Made by a program: the position numbers and the translations under genes | Source of the DNA: Neoarius graeffei | Taxonomy: Eukaryota > Chordata > Actinopteri > Siluriformes > Ariidae | Assembly: GCF_027579695.1 (NCBI RefSeq) | Contig: NC_083574.1 | Location: 44,780,559 to 44,844,558 of the forward strand | DNA: 64,000 nt | Direction of reading: 5' to 3' | The notes under the pieces: generated by a model | The model's input: the letters and a program-made list of their open reading frames with translations, nothing else | Told to the model about the DNA's origin: nothing | Databases searched by the model: none | Part shown: positions 56,349-64,000 of the stretch, one piece after another | How the letters are laid out: every line of letters starts with the position of its first letter | How positions within the stretch are numbered: the first letter of the stretch is position 1

Positions 56349-56658
56349 ATGGATCAATTTCAACCGACGGACTACACGGCTCATTTTTCTAATGAACAGA
56401 TAACTAGATATATGTCTAAAATAAACGATCTACAGATTAGTGACCCTTATGGCTTTCCGGACGGAGTTTTCACGACCGGATTTTGAACTGCCAGCGGAAT
56501 ACCCGGACGTGTATAATTACCTCATTAACTTTCCCTCGTTGTTCAGTGGTGAAGCATTGCGTGCTTATAAATCTCTGCACAGTTATCTTTACAGAAATTC
56601 AGGATTTGTCAGCGACTCAGATGTGGCATCTTGTAAACAAGAATCCTCATTGGATGGG
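56349..56658 (+). pseudogene. SWIM/YqaJ-type first exon, copy 2, frameshifted
   Basis: Starts MDQFQPTDYTAHFSNEQIT at 56349. A deletion near 56475 shifts the frame compared with copy 1. The later part (YPDVYNYLINFPSLFSGE, LRAYKSLHSYLY) is intact, followed by a donor GGTAAGT near 56657. Confidence 0.5.
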
Positions 56659-56754
56659 TAAGTCACTTAAGTATTACTAGTACTGATACTAGATGCACTG
56701 ACCAGCCTATTATAGAATAGAATAAGGTAATTCCAAATCGTCCGTCTTGTTTAC

Positions 56755-57060
56755 ATGGATCTGGCGTTGGAGAGAGAGAGGCTTAGCAGTGGAGGTTTGA
56801 GTGGCTGTTTTCTGAGCTTAGTCAACAGGCCGGCTCTGCCTGCAGCTTCGCTTTTGCTTCTGCTCCCGGCGCTGCCTCCTTCGCTTTGCTTCCGATAACA
56901 ATCCACGGAGACCCCGCTGGTCTCGCTATCTCGTCTGGAATGTTTTTTTTTTTTCTCGTCCGGAATGTTGTGCATGCGATGGAAATCGCTACAAACCGTC
57001 ATTTTCTGCTGGAAACCAATGTCCAGTAAGTCCATACAGTTGTAGTGGATATTGAAGTCT
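56755..57060 (-). pseudogene. LINE ORF2 start inside the element, copy 2
   Basis: Minus strand: MDLLDIGFQQKMTV, HNIPDE, a T-run insertion near 56943-56955, then KLRKQPLKPPLLSL and NARSM. Same segment and same break as copy 1. Confidence 0.5.
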
Positions 57061-57475
57061 GATACAGACGAACAACACGCAAAAATACACACAAAAAACA
57101 TAAAAAACGTGCACAGGTAGGGAGAGCTTGTAGCCGCAGCCGTTGTAGTAGAATTGTATATAGTAGGGTTTTCCAGAAGAAAAGGTAGAAGTAAAAGCAG
57201 AAGTAGAACCAGAAGTAGAAGTAGAAGGCGGAATATGGCGTTTGACTGACAAGATGGCGTCTGTCACAATCTGGATTGGCTGTGACGTCACATGCAAGTG
57301 CTCCATATGCACCCCAGGCAGCTCTACCTTCCTGCCAAGAAGAATTAAAATTAGTGAAGAATGGAGAGAGAAGAAGAGATTTGTGTGGAAACTGCTTTTT
57401 AGGGCTTAATTAATCCTCTCTCTGGCAGTTGCTCATGACCGAGCACTAGAGTTCATGTCAGATCCGCCTCAGTTG

Positions 57476-59618
57476 TTACTGATTCAGGGGGTGACGATGT
57501 CTTATGTGGCTGCTCAAACCCAGAGCAGAACGGAAGAGTCGGGGACACTTTGTGCAAGGCAGGGTGGGTGGTGAGCGAGGTAGGAGAAGCCGCTCTTTCC
57601 GTTGTTGTCTCTTGGCCTCTACCTCCCAACATCGTTGATTCTCCATGCGGTCTGTTCCCTGAATGATGGTGTGCCTCCACTCAGTGCGGTCCTCGGCGAG
57701 GGTCTCCCAGTTGGCATGGTCGATGTTGCAGCGAAGGAGAGTGGCCTTCAATTGGTTGCGAAATCGACGTTTGGGGGCTCCTCGGGATCTTGTGCCGGAT
57801 TCAAGTTGTGAGAACAGGATCTGGCGGGGGAGTTGGGTTGTGGGCATTCTTCTGACATGTCCTGCCCAGCGGAGGTGATGTCGTGCCATCGTGGACTCGA
57901 TGCTGGGAGATTGGCTCGGAGAAGGACAGATTCATTGGAAATGAGATCTTGCCATTTGATCTTCAGGATCGCACGGAGTCTCTGCTGTTGGAAATGCTCC
58001 AGCTTTTTTATGTCACTCCTATACGGAACCCACACCTCAGAGCCATAAAGGAGGTTGGAGAGAATGATGGCTTGGAACACCATGATTTTTGTATGAAGAT
58101 TCAGGCCGTGGTTTAGGAAGACATGTTTAGAAAGCCTTCCAAAAGCTGTATGTGCAGCACAAATCCTATTTTCAATGTCTTTCTGCACAGTGCAGTCATT
58201 GGGAAGATAGCCTCCCAGGTAGGGGAAGGCTTCCACAGTCTCAAGGACTTCACCACGGAGTCGTATGTTGCTGGTGTCTGGAGGGGGATGGCCCAGGGCT
58301 CCCTGCGCAAGGATCTTGGTCTTCCCAGTGTTGGAAGTGAGACCGAAGCGGGAGTAGGCACCATCAAAGGCATTGACAGTAGTCTGGAGGGCGGCAACTG
58401 TGTCCACAGGGGTTGCGTTGTCGTCAGCGTACTGCAGCTCCCGAACTGTGACCAGGGTGGTGAGTCTGTGGGCGCGGAGGCGTCTGGTGTTGAAGAGGCC
58501 TCCATCCATTCGGCAGTGAAGTTGGATGCCAGAGGCCGTGTCAGGAAGCTCGTGGATCATGGCCCCAAGGTAGAGGGAGAAGAGGGTGGGGGCCAGAACG
58601 CAGCCCTGCTTCAGACCAGTGGTCATGAAGAAGGGGTCTGAAATGGTATTCTTGGCCATGACGCGACCAGTCATCCCATCGTGAAGGGCCTGTACAAGGT
58701 CTGTGAAGTGGTCGGAACAGCCAAAGTGTCTCAAGGTTGCCCACATAACTGGTCTTGGGATGCTATCGAATGCCTTCTCCAGGTCCCAGAAGATAAAAAG
58801 GAGTGGTCATTGTTGCTCATGGGACTTCTCCTGAAGCAGGCAGGCACAGAAGATCATGTCAGTGGTGCCACGAGATGGCTGGAAGCCGCACTGTGACTCT
58901 GGAAGGACTTCCTCAGCGACAGTCAGGAGCCTGTCTAACAGGACCCGTGCAAAGATCTTTCCATCGATACTGAGGAGGGAGATGCCGTGGTAGTTTCCAC
59001 AGATAGATTGATCCCCTTTCTTGAAGATGGTGATGATGGTGGCATCCTTCAGGTACAGCTTTCGTCTCCCACATGCGCAGGATCATCATGAAAAGCCTGG
59101 TCTCCACGGCTCTGCCCCCATGAGAGATAAGTTCCAACGGGATGTTGTCGGGACCTGGGGCCTTCCATGCTTTCATGCGCTTCAGCGCCTTCTGAAACTC
59201 ACTCAGTGTAGGAGGGAGGGAGTGACATCCAATGCCTGACCGGGTGTTGGGGTACCTTATGGAGCAAGTCATCAGCCGTGGTAGATGGACGATTCAGGAG
59301 CATCTGAAAATGTTCTTTCCACCTTTTAAGGATGGCTTGATCTTCTGTAAGGGTGGTTGCCCCATCGGCAGTCCAGAGAATGTTGGTACCTCCATGATGA
59401 GGACCAAAGATTTCCTTTGTTGCAGCGTAGAAGCGCCAGAGGTCTCTGCTGTCAGCATAAGACTGGATCTCCTTTGCTTTGCCTTGCCACCAGAGGTTCT
59501 GCATCTCTCGGACCCTTCGCTGGCACTCCTGTTTTGCCTTTTGGAAGCATTGCAAGCAGGCATGGGTAGGGCGATTCTCCCATGTGAGGCAGGCAGATCT
59601 CTTCTGGTCGATCAGTTC
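57476..59618 (-). pseudogene. LINE C reverse transcriptase and C-terminal zinc finger, frameshifted
   Basis: From the 5' side: CQRRVREMQNLWWQGKAKEI in one frame, KAPGPDNIPLELIS, a break near 59040, LQALHDGMTGRVM, GLKQGCVLAPTLFSLY (motif B), ELQYADDNATPV (motif C), a break near 57880, then RHHLRWAGHVRRMP. The C-terminus has a C2H2-type finger, CTKCPRLF...HIRHRH. At least three frameshifts and a stop after the endonuclease make it non-functional. The zinc finger may bind nucleic acid during integration. Confidence 0.85.
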
Positions 59619-60722
59619 TCAGATATCGGCATAATTTTGGTCAAACCAGTCTTGATGGGGATGATTGCAGTAGCCAACTACATCCTCTGCAGCCTTGCTG
59701 ATGGTGCCACGGAGCACGGACCAGTCCGCTTCTACGGAGTCTGGCTGATGTGCTGATGGTGGGGTCTCACTAAGAAGCTCTGTGAGACGGTTGGAGTAGT
59801 CTTCCTGGACTCCAGGGATCTTCAGCTTCGCAACATTGAAGCGACGTGCCCTCTTTGCTGGTCTGTTGTGGCGGGGAAGGTTACGCAGTCGGAGTCTGAG
59901 GTGAGATATGAGGAGCTGGTGGTCTGTCCAACAGTCGTCTGCACCGGGCATGCTGCGGGTCACACGGACATCGCTCCGGTCACGTGATTGGGTGAGGATG
60001 TAGTCAAGGATGGTCCAGTGCTTTGACCGCAGGTGTTTCCAGGTGGTCTTGTGACGATTCGGAAGCCGGAAGAAGGTGTTAGTGATGGCCAGTTCATTTT
60101 CAGCACACAGGCCAAGGAGGAGAAGCCTGTTGGAGTTGCAGGATCCAAGGCCCTGCTTGCCCAGAATGCCCTCCCAGAGTCTGTGGTCGCGACTGACTCT
60201 GGCATTAAAGTCTCCAAGCACAAGGAGCTTGTCTCTGCTGGGGACGGCTTGGATGGTACTGTTCAGGGCAGCATAGAATGACTCCCTGATGTCATCCTCA
60301 GAGTTAAGGGTTGGTGCGTAGACCGAGATCAGGGTCAGGTGGTTGCTGTCAGGGAGTGGCACGTGGAGGGTCATGAGACGCTCGTTTATGGTGCTTGGGA
60401 CCAGGTTATAGCGATTCACGATTGATGTCTTGATCGCAAAACCAACACCATGGATCCGCCGCTCTTCAGTATCTTTCCCTTTCCAGAAAAAAGTATAGTT
60501 GGTGCCAACTTCGGAAAGACTTCCCTCACTGGCAAGTCTTGTTTCAGAGAGGGCAGCAATATCAATGTTAAAGCGGTCGAGCTCCCGACTCACAAGGGCA
60601 GTGCATCGGTGTGGTCTTTCTATGTCATTGTGGTCTATGAGAGTCCTCACATTCCATGCTCCCACCTTGAAAGAGTTCAGTTTCAGTTTTCTCGGGTTTT
60701 GACCGTAGAAGCAGGTCCCCAC
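59619..60722 (-). pseudogene. LINE C endonuclease domain
   Basis: A 367-residue open frame begins MGTCFYGQNPRKLKLNSFK. AP-endonuclease motifs appear in order: GAWNVRTL, ALSETRL (catalytic Glu), VYAPT, LVLGDFNARV (Asp, Asn), and near the end CWTDHQLLISHL (Asp-His). This domain nicks target DNA to prime reverse transcription. The frame is intact up to a stop at 59619, which is internal to the full polyprotein. Confidence 0.9.
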
Positions 60723-61660
60723 TGGCCACGGTCTGTCTGCCAGTCAGGGGGGATTGTGGTGACCGATGCTTACCCCACCTTTTCTAGGGGTCTCTCCATT
60801 TGGAGTGGGCTGCGGTACTCCTAAATAGGCCAGCCCAGTCACACCTGTAGCTGCCGAACTACCACGTCACTACAACTTTGTGGATAGAACGACCTTCACA
60901 CAAGCGCGTGTGTGTGGCTCCAGACTAGAGACTTCCAGCTGACCAAGCCTGTCCCCATCATCCAGGGTACCATCGCCACAGGACTTTTGAGGAGGGTAAA
61001 AAAGAAAGTTGAGGCTTGTTGGTTCTGGCACGAATAGCCTTCGCATGAATTTGTTTAAGGTGGATCACAGGTTTCACGCCTGAGACCCACGCACTTTGGG
61101 CACCCGCTTTCTCCAGCAGCACCATGGAGATGGAGACGTGCTAGTTCTGGTTGGGGTGCTTGCAGCGGGCTGCCGGAAAACTTGATTACAGTCAAGGTCC
61201 GCCTTAAATCACGCCAGCCCGCCTGGCACTGCTCTCATACGCCAGTTACGAGGCAACTGCCATTGGAGTCTTCAAAGTTCCAAGCCCTAGTAACCCAAGG
61301 ATCCGCGCGGTTTTGTGGTGCCAACCGCACTCGCCAGTCACAGAGTGAGTAGTAACGGCCACCTGTGCGCTTTTTATAGGTTTCAGGTTGGGGTACACTG
61401 ATCCCACGCACGACCTCCCCACTCTGCCTGGATGCAGTTTAATGTCATACCCAGGACATTTAATTAATTAATTAATCCATATATTCATTATTAATTGCAA
61501 TTATGCAAATTCGGGTAGAAGCTATATGCACCCCAGGCAGACCTACCTTCCTGCCAAAAAGAATAAAAATCAGTGAAGAACTGATTTTCATGAAATGTGG
61601 ATGATGACAGACGATGGACAACACATGATGGCATAAGCTCATCGCTTATCGGCCGGATGA

Positions 61661-61880
61661 GCTAATAATCTACATTACAGGTATTTAACAGATGCTCTTA
61701 TCTAGAGTGACGTACAACAGGACCCTGACACCCACAGCAGTGGGCAGCCTGGGGAGCAGTTAGAGATTACGTGCCTTGCTCAAGGGCACTTCAGCCATTC
61801 CTGCTGGTCCAGAGAATCAAACCAGTGACCTTTTGGTTCCAAAGCTGCTTCACTAACCTTTAGGCCATGGCTTCCCCATC
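61661..61880 (-). mobile_element. SINE family 2, antisense
   Basis: CTTGCTCAAGGGCACTTCAG, CTGCTGGTCCAGAGAATCAA and CCTTTAGGCCATGG are the complement of the family 2 text at 7380-7480. Confidence 0.65.
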
Positions 61881-62447
61881 TATTAATGATTCCAACATTT
61901 TATACCACAGCGATGTTGAATTCTTAATTCTGATTGGTCAGAAGGTGATTTACATTTCTATATAAACAATTTCTACATGGACTTGTATGACATAATATGC
62001 TTCATAAACATATTTAAAACGTGTAATAGTCTGATCTTGTGAAGGTGTAGGTATCTGTGAGAGCATTATTGAAAGGAGTCTCCAGTGTCAGTGCTTTCTA
62101 ACAGTCAGAGGTAAAGCTGTTCCGACATGGGAAAGTCTTCAGGATTGAGGGCTCAGTGGGAATGCTGGGTAATATTACGATACAGTATATTATAGATATT
62201 GTGATAAACTCACAATAAAAGATGTCTCACAATACACTAAAAACAAAACAATACATTTTTCTAAGATATTGCAGGTATTGTGATATCTTCTTACCACTTT
62301 TTTTTAATAAATAACAAGACAGTCTAGAAGCAGCTTATTTGATATTTAGGAACTTTAAATAGAAATATGTTAACTGTGAATTTTTCAGAATTGTTTTGGT
62401 GACAGTTTGTTAGCAAACCGAAATATTGTGACACCTCCAGGTATAAT

Positions 62448-62478
<31 letters not shown>

Positions 62479-63036
62479 GCCCTGTGATGACCTGGCAACT
62501 TGTCCAAGGTGTACCCCGCCTTTCACCCGTAGTCAGCTGGGATAGGCTCCAGCTTGCCTGCGACCCTGTAGGATGCCCACTCACACCTGATTGTCATCTC
62601 AGTGATTGAAAACACCTGACTCTACACCTGCGGCTACAGATAATGAGATGATATAGAAAAAATTTTTTGCTTACCCCTACTGTACGGTTTCTCTGGATGG
62701 ATAATTAGCTGAAATTTTATCTTATTAACCTCAAAATAAAGACAAAAGAGAAGCTATATAGAGAGCTATCTCGCTGCCATATCGTAAATGATAACAGGAA
62801 TGTATTTTCATGTGATGTAGTTTATTTTAAAAAAAACTGTAATTATTAGAAAATTGCTGTGCTATAAGAGGAATAAAGCACTTCAAGGTGTCCGCTTTAC
62901 AGCGGGCTGCATCACACCATCCCATCACTGAACAAAAATGATATCATAGTAAATGAGGATATAATAAATAAAGGACACATTATCTAATAATTCTCATTAT
63001 GATGTTATTATATAACATATACAATTATTAAGCGTA
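61881..63036. other. Possible MITE remnant with SINE fragment and AC/AT repeats
   Basis: CTTAATTCTGATTGGTCAGA near 61920 and AATAAAGCACTTCAAGG near 62872 resemble ends of a common fish MITE, but no inverted ends are proven. (AC)n(AT)n lies at 62449-62479. A SINE 3' fragment lies at 62479-62650. Confidence 0.4.
62479..62650 (+). mobile_element. SINE family 1 3' fragment with embedded Tc1-derived patch
   Basis: CCTGTGATGACCTGGCAACT to GCGACCCTGTAG (about 62572) is family 1. From about 62573 to 62620 the text (CCACTCACACCTGATTGTCA, GAAAACACCTGACTC) is that of Tc1 family B (38741-38756 region, complement orientation). SINE tail GGCTACAGATAATGAGATG follows. Confidence 0.75.
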
Positions 63037-63240
63037 CAGTGGCATCCAAAAGTCTGAGAGCACAAGAGAAAATGTTTCTATCTGATGTGCTTTTTCAATT
63101 TAATGCAACTGATTTTATTACCCATGATATCAGCAATAACTTGAGTGAAGAGTAGAATCTTTCAAATATTTGCATGAATTTCAGAGTTTCTTAGTGTTTG
63201 GTACGTCCACTTTTGGCTTTAATAACAGCGTGCACTCAAG
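63037..63240 (-). mobile_element. Tc1-like element end (family F), truncated
   Basis: TA at 63035-63036, then CAGTGGCATCCAAAAGTCTG. The following text includes GTACGTCCACTTTTGGC, typical of the untranslated or C-terminal part of Tc1-like elements in antisense. The other end is not seen. Confidence 0.55.
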
Positions 63241-63424
63241 TTGGCACAGACTCCACAAGTTTGTCCATTTTAGATCAAATTCACTGGAGTGTCGTCTGAA
63301 CACATGCTTCAGTAGAAGAGATGAGGCATGAGGGAAAGCTGATATTTTGTACAAAGCAGCCAACACGATCAATATCACACATCCGCTTATATTTAAATAA
63401 GGACCTAGAAATAGTGCAAGATCT

Positions 63425-63570
63425 TGAACACTGGCTGTCCATCTCTGTGTTAGCCCTGCGATAGATTGGCAACCTGCCCAGGGTGAACTCCACCTCTCAC
63501 TGAAACGCAGCTGGGATTGGCTCCAGCTCACCTGTAACCTTGCAGATAAGTGGTATAGATGGATGGGTCT
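63425..63570 (+). mobile_element. SINE 3' fragment, diverged relative of family 1
   Basis: TTAGCCCTGCGATAGATTGG, CCTGCCCAGGGTGAACTCC and GATTGGCTCCAGCTCACC correspond to the 3' half of family 1 with many differences. No head. Confidence 0.6.
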
Positions 63571-63671
63571 GTCAATAGACTAAAGACAAGTTCAAGCTTG
63601 AAATTAGTAAAAATATCTATACATACGCTTAATAATCTTACATTTATTTATCTAAAAGAGAGAAACATTAG

Positions 63672-63812
63672 GCTTGCTCATCAGGGACAAATAGCTTTAT
63701 TAGTGATAAAATTACTTCATGTTTAAAGTCTTTATTTTTCTGTAAAGCTGCTTTGCGACAATTTCTGTTGTTAAAAGCGCTATACAAATAAACTGACTTG
63801 ACTTGACTAGCT
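63672..63812 (+). mobile_element. LINE B 3' tail fragment
   Basis: GGCTTGCTCATCAGGGACAA, GTAAAGCTGCTTTGCGACAA and TACAAATAAACTGACTTGAC match the 3' ends at 21120-21249 and 26940-27065. Confidence 0.75.
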
Positions 63813-63833
63813 GCATCCGCTTACAGTAGCGTG

Positions 63834-64000
63834 TAAAATTCTTAGGCACATGCAAAGAAATGCTGTAAAGCAAAGATGCCTCAAAAATAATGAAATTAAA
63901 CGTTTCCACATTAAAAAACACTATAAAAAGAAGTAAACAGTAATAAATGAACCAAAGTCAATATTTTTGTGATGACTCCTTGCCTTAAAAACTAATAGTA
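63834..64000 (+). mobile_element. Tc1-like element end (family G), cut by window edge
   Basis: TA at 63832-63833 followed by CAGTAGCGTGTAAAATTCTT and AGGCACATGCAAAGAAATGC, which resembles a well-known teleost Tc1-like inverted repeat. The rest lies outside the window. Confidence 0.55.

Larger units (their letters stand above)
56259..57304. mobile_element. ISL2EU-like non-autonomous element, copy 2
   Basis: AT lies at 56257-56258 and 57305-57306, and the interrupted repeat unit (AAGCTAT...ATGCACCCC) is restored if the element is removed. The ends are AGAGATCTTGCAGTCACGTG and, inverted, GGAGCACTTGCATGTGACGT. The content is the same as copy 1 (16836-17874): a first exon pointing right from the left end, and a LINE ORF start pointing left from the right end. 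Confidence 0.65.
57417..61467 (-). mobile_element. Full-length decayed LINE C, 4.05 kb
   Basis: TTAATTAATCC at 57406-57416 and 61468-61478 is the target duplication. The copy has about 745 bp of 5' leader (60723-61467), an endonuclease domain, a reverse transcriptase and a C-terminal zinc finger, all on the minus strand. There is no poly A tail. It inserted into the tandem repeat array. Confidence 0.88.
55780..61660. repeat. Array of ~170-bp tandem units split by insertions
   Basis: Diverged units recur: about 55790-55945, 56064-56258 joined to 57305-57416, and 61468-61660. Shared phrases are CCAGGCAGACCTACCTTCCT, TTTGTGTGGAAACTGCT, AGGGCTTAATTA, TTCATTATTAATTGC and GGGTAGAAGCTAT. The array is interrupted by a SINE fragment, an ISL2EU-like element and a LINE. 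It may be the tandem region of a larger repeat ending at about 61660. Confidence 0.65.

Noticed and set aside
57602-60824. Several plus-strand open frames of 60-170 codons
   Set aside because: They are shadows opposite the minus-strand LINE C coding sequence.

Overview
This is vertebrate, almost certainly teleost, genomic DNA. It contains one recognisable host exon in a sea of fish-type transposable elements: Tc1/mariner copies with TA target duplications and DD34E transposases, hAT elements with 8-bp duplications, PIF/Harbinger and ISL2EU-like miniature elements, several LINEs, and many tRNA-derived SINEs. (CA)n and (TG)n tracts fit the same picture. There are no bacterial operons, rRNA genes, CRISPR arrays or genuine tRNA genes. 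The SINE types hint at an otophysan (catfish-like) genome, but that is a weak inference. Family names come from recognition of motifs and termini, since no database search was possible.

The host gene is kcng4 (silent Kv6.4 potassium-channel subunit). Its last coding exon lies on the minus strand at 37524-38399, with a clear splice acceptor. The 5' exon (T1 domain and S1) was not found, so the intron probably runs beyond the right edge of the window (more than 25 kb) and is filled with transposons. One Tc1 element ends 62 bp upstream of the acceptor.

Layout. 1-5.3 kb: AT-rich DNA, an element with an internal duplication and a terminal hairpin, one SINE, a Harbinger-like element and Tc1 fragments. 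5.3-8.8 kb: mostly unrecognised sequence with decayed tRNA SINEs. 8.8-19.1 kb: a deep nest. Penelope-like fragments flank an AAGTATACTT-rich element (9264-18715). That element holds a Tc1 (9404-14906), which holds a LINE (9600-13484), which holds a hAT-like element with a large palindrome (10652-11826). Its right arm holds a hAT (15111-18198) that carries a SINE and an ISL2EU-like element. 19.8-27.1 kb: two copies of one LINE family, one carrying a Harbinger element and one with the inversion geometry of twin priming, plus another hAT. 27.2-36 kb: three Tc1 copies and SINEs. 36-38.4 kb: kcng4 3' region and exon. 38.5-40.1 kb: Tc1. 40.8-45.7 kb and 48.75-54.2 kb: two more multi-level nests. 46.1-48.1 kb: Tc1 with a SINE inside. 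54.2-61.7 kb: RTE-like LINE tail, a tandem ~170-bp repeat, a second ISL2EU-like copy and a full-length but decayed 4.05-kb LINE with a C-terminal zinc finger. 61.7-64 kb: SINE and Tc1 ends.

No transposon here looks fully active. Target-site duplications can be read for most insertions, so their relative order can be reconstructed. The most unusual items are the nests, the two-copy ISL2EU-like element that joins a SWIM/YqaJ-type first exon to the start of a LINE ORF, and the different catalytic lesions in the Tc1 copies.
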